This document shows, in pieces, positions 55,694 to 64,000 of a stretch of DNA of 64,000 nucleotides. The notes under the pieces are model-generated. The model worked only from the letters and a program-made list of their open reading frames with translations, was not told the DNA's origin and searched no databases. Position 1 is the stretch's first letter, and each line of letters begins with the position of its first letter. The DNA is from Schistocerca nitens (lineage: Eukaryota > Arthropoda > Insecta > Orthoptera > Acrididae): contig NC_064615.1 in the NCBI RefSeq assembly GCF_023898315.1, positions 4,846,501 through 4,910,500 of the forward strand. The letters run 5' to 3'. The translations under genes were made by a program, and so were the position numbers.

Positions 55694-55917
55694 CTGCATG
55701 TTGTCAAAAGCGATGCCCACATTAGATGTAAAATTGTTGTTAAAACGTGGTAATTTTGCATATCTCTGGCTGAAATGGGTCAAAATAGTGAATTTTGCAC
55801 CCATTTTCTGACCAGTTTCTATTGCTTCTGAAGTTGTAGAGTGCATCTTTAAGCGTGCCTCAGAGACTAGCTCATCTTCCATGGTAGCTTCATGGATCAG
55901 AAGATCACTGTTCTGAC
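55694..55917 (-). CDS. ELAC2: tRNase Z, long form (ELAC2): penultimate coding exon
   Basis: The 224-base exon encodes NSDLLIHEATMEDELVSEAR, then LKMHSTTSEAIETGQKMGA, TILTHFSQRYAKLP and VGIAFDNMQ. It shows the tRNase Z signature motifs HEAT and HST and the conserved motif-V histidine in THFSQRY, one of the zinc ligands of the metallo-beta-lactamase fold. The donor GTGTGT follows CAG at 55694, and the phase matches the exon at 39989. The acceptor is probably the AG at 55919-55918, which gives a codon split after G; the pyrimidine tract is weak, so the 5' edge is less sure. Earlier exons, including the HxHxDH zinc motif, lie beyond the window's right end. Confidence 0.9.
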
Positions 55918-56341
55918 CTATGGACAGCATAATATTTTTTTCAATCATCACAGTAGTTGCATTTTTAATATGTAAGCTTAGGAATCCATATATTAAACTA
56001 CATTGTAAATGTTGAATAAAAAAGAAATTGTGTATATTAACTTATTTATCTGACTATAAGATGATCTGATTGTAATGATGATCCCCTTTTTTAAAGTAGT
56101 TCCTCAAAAAAATTTTATTCTTAACATATTATGACTAATCAAAACTACAATGTGTTTTATAGATATAAAGTATCCACCTAAAAAGTTAAAATTATACCTA
56201 TGCCAAACTTATGCAATCTATTAATTTTCTACATTTTTCTAGTACAAGCAGAAATAAAGTACATAAAAAGAAATTACTTGCATAAATTTTTATCTTCACT
56301 TCCTTTATTGCTTACTACCACAGTCAGTCATTTTAATGACA

Positions 56342-56372
<31 letters not shown>
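56342..56372. repeat. (AAT)n microsatellite
   Basis: Ten AAT units. Confidence 0.96.
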
Positions 56373-56373
<1 letters not shown>

Positions 56374-56576
56374 CACATCACATCACCACCACTATGTTCA
56401 ATTCCACGGGAATGATTCTGCCCCATGACCCTGATGTAATCCAGGACAGAAAGAAGTTTAGCATTGGCCATAATATCAGCTGTCTTTTTTTACTGGAGAT
56501 CTAGATTTCCACTAGCAGTGCAGCTATCATCAGTGTGTTACAGGTAGTCAAAAGTCTCATAATTATAGCAACACGG

Positions 56577-56649
56577 ATTCCAATATAACTTAGGCATGTA
56601 CAAGTTTTAGTTGGAGTAATACTTGTACATGCCTATGTTATATTGGAAT
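56577..56649. repeat. Hairpin with 29-bp arms
   Basis: ATTCCAATATAAC at 56577 and its reverse complement ending at 56649; arms 56577-56605 and 56621-56649 with one mismatch, 15-base loop. Confidence 0.9.
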
Positions 56650-56704
56650 ATGTTTTGTTACAATTACGTCATTCTATATGATTACCTATAAATGCTGATC
56701 AAAC

Positions 56705-56963
56705 AATGAAACGTCCATGCTGGAATATCAACAATATAAGGAAAAAGACAGATTGTTACTCACTGTGAAGATGACACATTGAGCTGCAGACAGGCACAGT
56801 TAAAAGACCGTTACACATTTAGCTTTTGGCCAAAGCCTTCTTCAGAAAAGAAACACACACACAAGCAGGCAGACATCACACCCACACGACTACCATCCAT
56901 GGCAGCTCAGACTGGAACACCGGTCCGAGCTGCCAGAGCTGGCAGTCATGTGTGTGAGAGGTA
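56705..56963 (-). mobile_element. PLE family 2 tail fragment
   Basis: Minus-strand tail with a hammerhead-like core: CTGAAGA (56845-56839), AGGC...GGCC stem, then AAAA in place of GAAA (56827-56824), and AGCT palindrome. The mutated GAAA implies loss of activity. It ends ATATTGTTGATATTCCAGCA and is cut at its other side by the Tc1 element at 56964. Confidence 0.7.
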
Positions 56964-58385
56964 CACTCCTGGAAATTGAAATAAGAACACCGTGAATTCA
57001 TTGTCCCAGGAAGGGGAAACTTTATTGACACATTCCTGGGGTCAGATACATCACATGATCACACTGACAGAACCACAGGCACATAGACACAGGCAACAGA
57101 GCATGCACAACGTCGGCACTAGTACAGTGTATATCCACCTTTCGCAGCAGTGCAGGCTGCTATTCTCCCATGGAGACGGTCGTAGAGATGCTGGATGTAG
57201 TCCTGTGGAACGGCTTGCCATGCCATTTCCACCTGGCGCCTCAGTTGGACCAGCGTTCGTGCTGGACGTGCAGACCGCGTGAGACAACGCTTCATCCAGT
57301 CCCAAACATGCTCAATGGGGGACAGATCCGGAGATCTTGCTGGCCAGGGTAGTTGACTTACACCTTCTAGAGCACGTTGGGTGGCACGGGATACATGCGG
57401 ACGTGCATTGTCCTGTTGGAACAGCAAGTTCCCTTGCCGGTCTAGGAATGGTAGAACGATGGGTTCGATGACGGTTTGGATGTACCGTGCACTATTCAGT
57501 GTCCCCTCGACGATCACCAGTGGTGTACGGCCAGTGTAGGAGATCGCTCCCCACACCATGATGCCGGGTGTTGGCCCTGTGTGCCTCGGTCGTATGCAGT
57601 CCTGATTGTGGCGCTCACCTGCACGGCGCCAAACACGCATACGACCATCATTGGCACCAAGGCAGAAGCGACTCTCATCGCTGAAGACGACACGTCTCCA
57701 TTCGTCCCTCCATTCACGCCTGTCGCGACACCACTGGAGGCGGGCTGCACGATGTTGGGGCGTGAGCGGAAGACGGCCTAACGGTGTGCGGGACCGTAGC
57801 CCAGCTTCATGGAGACGGTTGCGAATGGTCCTCGCCGATACCCCAGGAGCAACAGTGTCCCTAATTTGCTGGGAAGTGGCGGTGCGGTCCCCTACGGCAC
57901 TGCGTAGGATCCTACGGTCTTGGCGTGCATCCGTGCATCGCTGCGGTCCGGTCCCAGGTCGACGGGCACGTGCACCTTCCGCCGACCACTGGCGACAACA
58001 TCGATGTACTGTGGAGACCTCACGCCCCACGTGTTGAGCAATTCAGCGGTACGTCCACCCGGCCTCCCGCATGCCCACTATACGCCCTCGCTCAAAGTCC
58101 GTCAACTGCACATACGGTTCACGTCCACGCTGTCGCGGCATGCTACCAGTGTTAAAGACTGCGATGGAGCTCCGTATGCCACAGCAAACTGGCTGACACT
58201 GACGGCGGCGGTGCACAAATGCTGCGCAGCTAGCGCCATTCGACGGCCAACACCGCGGTTCCTGGTGTGTCCGCTGTGCCGTGCGTGTGATCATTGCTTG
58301 TACAGCCCTCTCGCAGTGTCCGGAGCAAGTATGGTGGGTCTGACACACCGGTGTCAATGTGTTCTTTTTTCCATTTCCAGGAGTG
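56964..58385 (-). mobile_element. Tc1-like transposon, nearly intact
   Basis: Flanked by TA (56962-56963; 58386-58387). Ends are inverted repeats starting CACTCCTGGAAATTGAAATA and CACTCCTGGAAATGGAAAAA, followed by AGAACAC on both sides. Length 1422 bp. It lies between two different PLE tails (family 2 on the left, family 1 on the right). Confidence 0.94.
57119..58141 (-). pseudogene. Tc1-like transposase with one nonsense codon
   Basis: ATG 58141 (MPRQRGREPYVQLTDFERGR) to the stop at 57119, 341 codons in a single frame. Only a TGA at 58045-58043 interrupts it (TYR-stop-IAQHVGREVS, in the first HTH). The paired DNA-binding region, the linker and the DDE domain are complete: VVFSDESRFCL, LFQQDNARPHVSRATQRAL and SPDLSPIEHVW. 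Between the second Asp and the Glu are 32 residues, not the usual 34. Best preserved transposase in the window; the single stop could still be a sequencing or allelic difference. Confidence 0.93.
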
Positions 58386-58387
58386 TA

Positions 58388-58450
58388 TATATAGTGCTGG
58401 CAGGTCGATAGACACACAAACAAACACAAACACACACACAAAATTCAAGC
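58388..58450 (-). mobile_element. Truncated PLE family 1 tail, second copy in tandem
   Basis: Minus-strand AAGCTTGAATTTTGTGTG and onward to CTGCCAGCACTATATA repeats the end of the tail that also occurs at 58480-58550. It begins at or next to the stem III/cleavage region of the hammerhead-like motif and is separated from the first tail by the inverted 23-base motif at 58451-58473. Confidence 0.7.
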
Positions 58451-58543
58451 TTTTCCCACGTGGAATGTTTCCCTTGTGACTTACCAAATGAAAGTCCTGG
58501 CAGGTCGACAGACACACAAACAAACACAAACATACACACAAAA

Positions 58544-58580
58544 TTCAAGCTTTCGCAACAAACTGTTGCCTCATCAGGAA
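58544..58580 (-). ncRNA. Hammerhead ribozyme-like motif (PLE family 1)
   Basis: Minus strand: TTC; CTGATGA (58577-58571); unpaired G; GCAACA-GTT-TGTTGC stem II; GAAA (58554-58551); AGCT palindrome; CUU triplet, predicted cut between 58547 and 58546; GAA pairs with TTC. Stem I is only 3 bp. Core bases are complete apart from the added G. Confidence 0.55.
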
Positions 58581-58851
58581 AGAGGGAAGGAGAGGGAAAG
58601 ACGAAAGGATGTGGGTTTTAAGGGAGAGGGTAAGGAGTCATTCCAATCCCGGGAGCGGAAAGACTTACCTTAGGGGGAAAAAAGGACGGGTATACACTCA
58701 CACACACACACATATCCATCCACACATATACAGACACAAGCAGACACATTTAAAGACAAAGAGTTTGGGCAGAGATGTCAGTCGAGGCAGAAGTGCAGAG
58801 GCAAAGATGTTGTTGAATGACGGGTGAGGTGTGAGTGGCGGCAACTTGAAA

Positions 58852-61656
58852 TTAGCGGAGATTGAGGCCTGGTGGATAACGGGAAGAGAGGATATCTTGA
58901 AGAGCAAGTTCCCATCTCCGGAGTTCGGATAGGTTGGTGTTAGTGGGAAGTATCCAGATAACCCGGATGGTGTAACACTGTGCCAAGATGTGCTGGCCGT
59001 GCACCAAGGCATGTTTAGCCACAGGGTGATCCTCATTACCAACAAACACTGTCTGCCTGTGTCCATTCATGTGAACGGACAGTTTGTTGCTGGTCATTCC
59101 CACATAGAATGCGTCACAGTGCAGGCAGGTCAGTTGGTAGATCACGTGGGTGCTTTCACACGTGGCTCTGCCTTTGATCGTGTACACCTTCCAGGTTACA
59201 GGACTGGAGTAGGTGGTGGTGGGAGGGTGCATGGGACAGGTTTTACACCGGGGGCGGTTACAAGGGTAGGAGCCAGAGGGTAGGGAAGGTGGTTTGGGGA
59301 TTTCATAGGGATGAACTAAGAGGTTACGAAGGTTAGGTGGACGGCGGAAAGACACTCTTGGTGGAGTGGGGAGGATTTCATGAAGGATGGATCTCATTTC
59401 AGGGCAGGATTTGAGGAAGTCGTATCCCTGCTGGAGGGCCACATTCAGAATCTGATCCAGTCCCGGAAAGTATCCTGTCACAAGTGGGGCACTTTTGTGG
59501 TTCTTCTGTGGGAGGTTCTGGGTTTGAGAGGATGAGGAAGTGGTCTGGTTATTTGTTTCTCTACCAGGTCGGGAGGGTAGTTGCGGGATGCGAAAGCTGT
59601 TGACAGGTTGTTGGTGTAATGCTTCAGGGATTCCGGACTGGAGCAGATTCGTTTGCCACGAAGACCTAGGCTGTAGGGAAGGGACCGTTTGATGTGGAAT
59701 GGGTAGCAGCTGTCGTAATGGAGGTACTGTTGCTTGTTGGTGGGTTTGATGCGGACGGACGTGTGAAGCTGGCCATTGGACAGGTGGAGGTCAACATCAA
59801 GGAAAGTGGCATGGGATTTGGAGTAGGACCAGGTGAATCTGATGGAACCAAAGGAGTTGAGGTTGGAGAGGAAATTCTGGAGTTCTTCTTCACTGTGAGT
59901 CCAGATCATGAAGATGTCATCAATAAATCTGTACCAAACTTTGGGTTGGCAGGCCTGGTACCCATGGCTGTTCCCTTTAATTGTTGGTATGTCTGGCCTT
60001 CAAAAGTGAAGAAGTTGTGGGTCAGGATGAAGCTGGCTAAGGTAATGAGGAAAGAGGTTTTAGGTAGGGTGGCAGGTGATCGGCGTGAAAGGAAGTGCTC
60101 CATCACAGCGAGGCCCTGGACGTGCGGGATATTTGTGTATAAGGAAGTGGCATCAATGGTTACAAGAATGGTTTCTGGGGGTAACAGATTGGCTAAGGAT
60201 TCCAGGCGTTCGAGAAACTGGTTGGTGTCTTTGATGAAGGATGGGAGACTGCACATAATGGGTTGAAGGTTTTGATCTACGTAGGCAGAGATACGTTCTG
60301 TGGGGGCTTGGTAACCAGCTACAATGGGGCGGCCGGGATGATTGGGTTTGTGAATTTTAGGAAGAAGGTAGAAGGTAGGGGTGCGGGGTGTCGGTGGGGT
60401 CAGGAGGTTGATGGAGTCAGGTGAAAGGTTTTGTAGGTGGCCTAGGTTCTGAGGATTCCTTGAAGCTCCGCCTGGACATCAGGAATGGGATTACCTTGGC
60501 AAACTTTGTATGTGGTGTTGTCTGAAAGCTGACGCAGTCCCTCAGCCACATACTCCCGACGATCAAGTACCACGGTCGTGGAACCCTTGTCCGCCGGAAG
60601 AATGACGATGGACCGGTCAGCCTTCAGATCACGGATAGCCTGGGCTTCAGCAGTGGTGATGTTGGGAGTAGGATTAAGGTTTTTTAAGAAGGATTGAGAG
60701 GCAAGGCTGGAGGTCAGAAATTCCTGTAAGGTTTGGAGAGGGTGATTTTGAGGAAGAGGAGGTGGGTCCCGCTGTGACGGAGGACGGAACTGTTCCAGGC
60801 AGGGTTCAATTTGGATAGTGTCTTGGGGAGTTGGATCATTAGGGGTAGGATTAGGATCATTTTTCTTCGTGGCAAAGTGATACCTCCAGCAGAGAGTACG
60901 AGTGTAGGACAGTAAATCTTTGACGAGGGCTGTTTGGTTGAATCTGGGAGTGGGGCTGAAGGTGAGGCCTTTGGATAGGACAGAGGTTTCGGATTGGGAG
61001 AGAGGTTTGGAGGAAAGGTTAACTACTGAATTAGGGTGTTGTGGTGCCAGATTGTGTTGATTGGAATTTTGAGGTTTTGGGGGGAGTGGAGCTGGAAGTG
61101 GGAGATTGAGTAGATGGGAGAGACTGGGTTTGTGTGCAATGAGAGGTGGTTGAGGTTTGCTGGAAAGGTTGTGAAGGGTGAGTGAGTTGCCTTTCCGGAG
61201 GTGGGAAACCAGGAGATTGGATAGTTTTTTGAGGTGAAGGGTGGCATGCTGTTCTAATTTGCAGTTGGCCTGTAGGAGGATGCTCTGAATAGCCGGTGTG
61301 GATGTGGGAGAGGAAAGATTGAGGACTTTTATTAAGGATAGGAGTTGACGGGTGTGTTCATTGGCTGAGTTGATGTGTAGGTGAAGGATTAGGTGGGTGA
61401 GGGCAATGGATTGTTCAGTTTGGAACTGGTATAGGGACTGATGGAAAGAAGGGTTGCAGCCAGAGATGGGAACTTTAAGTGTGAGGCCTTTGGGGGTTAT
61501 GCCAAATGTCAGACAAGCCTGAAAAAATAAAATATGCGAGCGTAATCTGGCTAGGGTGAACGCATGTTTGTGGAGGGAATGTAAATAAAACTTAATGGGG
61601 TTATTGTGGGGGTGTTGTGAGGGTGACATGGTATTAGAAGGTGGAAAGTGTAACAT
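58852..61656 (-). pseudogene. Penelope-like RT and GIY-YIG endonuclease, broken
   Basis: First frame 61656-60442 (404 codons, starts MLHFPPSNTMSP) holds the Pro/Ser-rich N-terminal part and the PLE hallmark SIVILPADKGSTTVVLDRRE. It stops after QGILRT; the next frame starts with PQNLGHLQNL and carries TFYLLPKIHKPNHPGRPIVA, ILVTIDATSLYTNIP (catalytic Asp), TYQQLKGTAMGT. A deletion of roughly 20 residues and a frameshift separate this from WYRFIDDIFMIW (second catalytic motif, about 59930-59890). The C-terminal frame (59481-58852) has the Cys-containing linker and the GIY-YIG nuclease (THVIYQLTC, CDAFYVGMTSNKLSVHMNGH, LALQDILSSRYPPGLNLR). Nuclease and RT motifs are otherwise intact. Confidence 0.9.
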
Positions 61657-62369
61657 GAGTTTGAAATGAAAGATAAAAATATATGGGGAGAGAAGGGTGA
61701 AATAGAAAGTAACTGGAGATCTGGTATGAAAAAAGGCGAAAAAGTGTTGGTTAAGTTGATCCTGTGGTGAACTTGGGTTGGTAGACAGCGATGTGCATGA
61801 AGGTTAGGTGGTTGTGTTGCCCCTAAAACACGTTAAAGGACGGAGAAATTCGGGAAAATTTCGAAAAAACGTGTAAATGTATTAAAGGAGTGGTGTTGTG
61901 GTGAAAGATTACGAAAATGGGGGTAACAATTGTAATAATGACGTTAAAACCTGTGGGGAGCGGCTAAAAATGATCAGTAATGTGCGAAAAACGGAAGTGG
62001 AAATAAAGTGAAAGTTATTAGAACTGGTCGAAATGGTTGTTTAATACGTGAAAGCAGCTGTTATTGAACTAGAAACGGTGGATTTTATAGCAGCGGTAGT
62101 GTTGAAAGCGGAAAATAAAAATTTTTGGTTATGGTTTGGAAGTGGGTTACGTATTATTGAGTATATATAGGCGGGATAAAATTGTATTACGGTAAAAAGG
62201 GGAAGGTGAATACAAAGTGAGACTACTGGTAAAAACAGAAAGAGAAAATAAAGAGAAAATAAGATGACAGGAAAGATTTCGAAATGCAACAGCGACAATA
62301 ACAAATGTAATTGTTGGGTTCAAATTAGTGATATGGTTATAGTAGAGGGAAACATTCCACGTAGGAAAA

Positions 62370-64000
62370 ATTCATTTCAACCTCATGTTACACTTTCCAC
62401 CTTCTAATACCATGTCACCCTCACAACACCCCCACAACGACCCCATTAAGTTTTATTTACATTCCCTCCGCAAACATGCCTTCACCCTAGCCAGATTACG
62501 CTCGCATATTTTATTTTCTCAGGCTTGTCTGACATTTGGCATAACCACCAAAGGCCTCACACTTAAAGTTCCCATCTCTGGCTGCAACCCTTCTTTCCAT
62601 CAGTCCCTATACCAGTTCCAAACTGAACAATCCATTGCCCTCACCCACCTAATCCTTCACCTACACATCAACTCAGCCAATGAACACACCCGTCAACTCC
62701 TATCCTTAATAAAAGTCCTCAATCTTTCCTCTCCCACATCCACACCGGCTATTCAGAGCATCCTCCTACAGGCCAACTGCAAATTAGAACAGCATGCCAC
62801 CCTTCACCTCAAAAAACTATCCAATCTCCTGGTTTCCCACCTCCGGAAAGGCAACTCACTCACCCTTCACAACCTTTCCAGCAAACCTCAACCACCTCTC
62901 ATTGCACACAAACCCAGTCTCTCCCATCTACTCAATCTCCCACTTCCAGCTCCACTCCCCCCAAAACCTCAAAATTCCAATCAACACAATCTGGCACCAC
63001 AACACCCTAATTCAGTAGTTAACCTTTCCTCCAAACCTCTCTCCCAATCCGAAACCTCTGTCCTATCCAAAGGCCTCACCTTCAGCCCCACTCCCAGATT
63101 CAACCAAATAGCCCTCGTCAAAGATTTACTGTCCTACACTCGTACTCTCTGCTGGAGGTATCACTTTGCCACGAAGAAAAATGATCCTAATCCTACCCCT
63201 AATGATCCAACTCCCCAAGACACTATCCAAATTGAACCCTGCCTGGAACAGTTCCGTCCTCCGTCACAGCGGGACCCACCTCCTCTTCCTCAAAATCACC
63301 CTCTCCAAACCTTACAGGAATTTCTGACCTCCAGCTTTGCCTCTCAATCCTTCTTAAAAAACCTTAATCCTACTCCCAACATCACCACTGCTGAAGCCCA
63401 GGCTATCCGTGATCTGAAGGCTGACCGGTCCATCGTCATTCTTCCGGCGGACAAGGGTTCCACGACCGTGGTACTTGATCGTCGGGAGTTTGTGTCTGAG
63501 GGACTGCGTCAGCTTTCAGACAACACCACATACAAAGTTTGCCAAGGTAATCCCATTCCTGATGTCCAGGCGGAGCTTCAAGGAATCCTCAGAACCTAGG
63601 CCACCTACAAAACCTTTCACCTGACTCCATCAACCTCCTGACCCCACCGACACCCCGCACCCCTACCTTCTACCTTCTTCCTAAAATTCACAAACCCAAT
63701 CATCCCGGCCGCCCCATTGTAGCTGGTTACCAAGCCCCCACAGAACGTATCTCTGCCTACGTAGATCAAAACCTTCAACCCATTACGTGCAGTCTCCCAT
63801 CCTTCATCAAAGACACCAACCACTTTCTCGAACGCCTGGATACCTTAGCCAATCCGTTACCCCCAGAAACCATCCTTGTATCCATTGATGCCACTTCCTT
63901 ATACACAAATATCCCGCACGTCCAGGGCCTCGCTGCGATGGAGCACTTCCTTTCACGCCGATCACCTGCCACCCTACCTAAAACCTCTTTCCTCATTACC
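62370..64000 (+). mobile_element. Penelope-like element copy 2, head to head, truncated by window end
   Basis: Plus-strand copy beginning TTCATTTCAACCTCATG at 62371, with coding part 62385-64000. It is nearly identical to the minus-strand copy (identical length of first frame, few substitutions such as HNDPIK for HNNPIK). Only 15 bases of leader are shared; upstream lies the leader of the other copy. The element runs past the window end, so its tail is not visible. Confidence 0.9.
62385..64000 (+). pseudogene. Penelope-like RT, copy 2 (partial)
   Basis: First frame 62385-63599 ends at the same position as in copy 1 (QGILRT-stop) and the RT continues in the shifted frame: PKIHKPNHPGRPIVAGYQAP, then FLERLDTLANPLPPETIL, SIDATSLYTNIPHVQG and up to KTSFLIT at the window end. 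Thus the frameshift is shared by both copies. The later RT motif and nuclease are beyond the window. Confidence 0.88.

Larger units (their letters stand above)
55918..56704. other. ELAC2 intron; (AAT)n and a hairpin
   Basis: No exon seen. Holds the (AAT)n repeat (56342-56372) and the 29-bp-arm hairpin (56577-56649) listed separately. Confidence 0.5.
58451..62369 (-). mobile_element. Penelope-like element (family 1), near full length
   Basis: Minus-strand element: 5' leader 62369-61657, ORF pieces 61656-58852, and 3' tail 58851-58480 with a hammerhead-like motif. Both ends carry a 23-base motif in opposite orientation (58451-58473 and 62347-62369, 22 of 23 matching: TTCCCACGTGGAATGTTTCC core). 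Penelope-like elements use RT plus a GIY-YIG endonuclease and are distinct from LTR and LINE elements. Inactive by frameshifts and a small deletion. Confidence 0.88.

Noticed and set aside
57606-58411. Plus-strand Arg/Ser-rich frames of 143-163 codons
   Set aside because: Antisense of the GC-rich Tc1 transposase gene.
61023-63018. 74-codon frames found identically in both PLE copies
   Set aside because: Alternative-frame shadows of the long PLE ORF; identical because the copies are nearly identical.
1-64000. CRISPR array, operon, bacterial defence or phage system
   Set aside because: No bacterial gene structure; the exons, introns and transposon types are eukaryotic.

Overview
This window is eukaryotic, most likely from a large-genome insect, and orthopteran (grasshopper/locust) origin is the best guess. 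The evidence is spliced host exons with GT-AG introns, AATAAA poly(A) signals, kilobase-scale introns, microsatellites, and a dense nested load of non-LTR retrotransposons, Penelope-like elements (PLEs), Tc1/mariner elements, a Ty3/gypsy element and a piggyBac remnant. The order-level assignment is inference.

Two host genes are supported and they converge. On the + strand, the last two coding exons of mitochondrial ATP synthase subunit f lie at 3632-3748 and 8951-8982, with a poly(A) signal at 9067. On the - strand, two C-terminal exons of long-form tRNase Z (ELAC2/RNaseZ) lie at 55917-55694 and 39989-39840, with a poly(A) signal at 39816-39811. They are separated by a 15.7-kb intron. The remaining exons of both genes lie outside the window.

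Regions: 1-9.1 kb is the end of the ATP synthase f gene with intronic SINEs and a truncated LINE. 9.1-18.5 kb is intergenic, with two decayed Tc1-like elements, a foldback carrying a hammerhead-like core, LINE and PLE scraps, and some unidentified coding-like segments. 18.56-25.66 kb is a - strand Ty3/gypsy element whose 5' LTR is split by a deleted piggyBac at a TTAA. 26.5-31.97 kb holds a Tc1-type element with hammerhead-like repeats, a rearranged RTE-type LINE and a truncated Tc1. 32.0-34.5 kb is a second RTE-type LINE with a 14-bp target duplication and a twin-primed inverted structure. 35.4-39.8 kb is a decayed PLE interrupted by a long-TIR DD41D mariner and by a foldback. The ELAC2 intron (40-55.7 kb) holds a PLE tail inside TA repeats, a near full-length I-clade LINE, another rearranged LINE with a SINE, a third PLE relic, a LINE tail and a mariner. 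56.7-64 kb holds a nearly intact Tc1 and two near-identical PLE copies arranged head to head.

The most interesting signals are (i) hammerhead-ribozyme-like motifs in at least three repeat families, and (ii) repeated head-to-head or palindromic 5' junctions in unrelated reverse-transcribing elements. The best example has a 119-bp, almost perfect palindrome at the inversion joint of a twin-primed RTE insertion. I see no bacterial-type system, CRISPR array or intact autonomous element.
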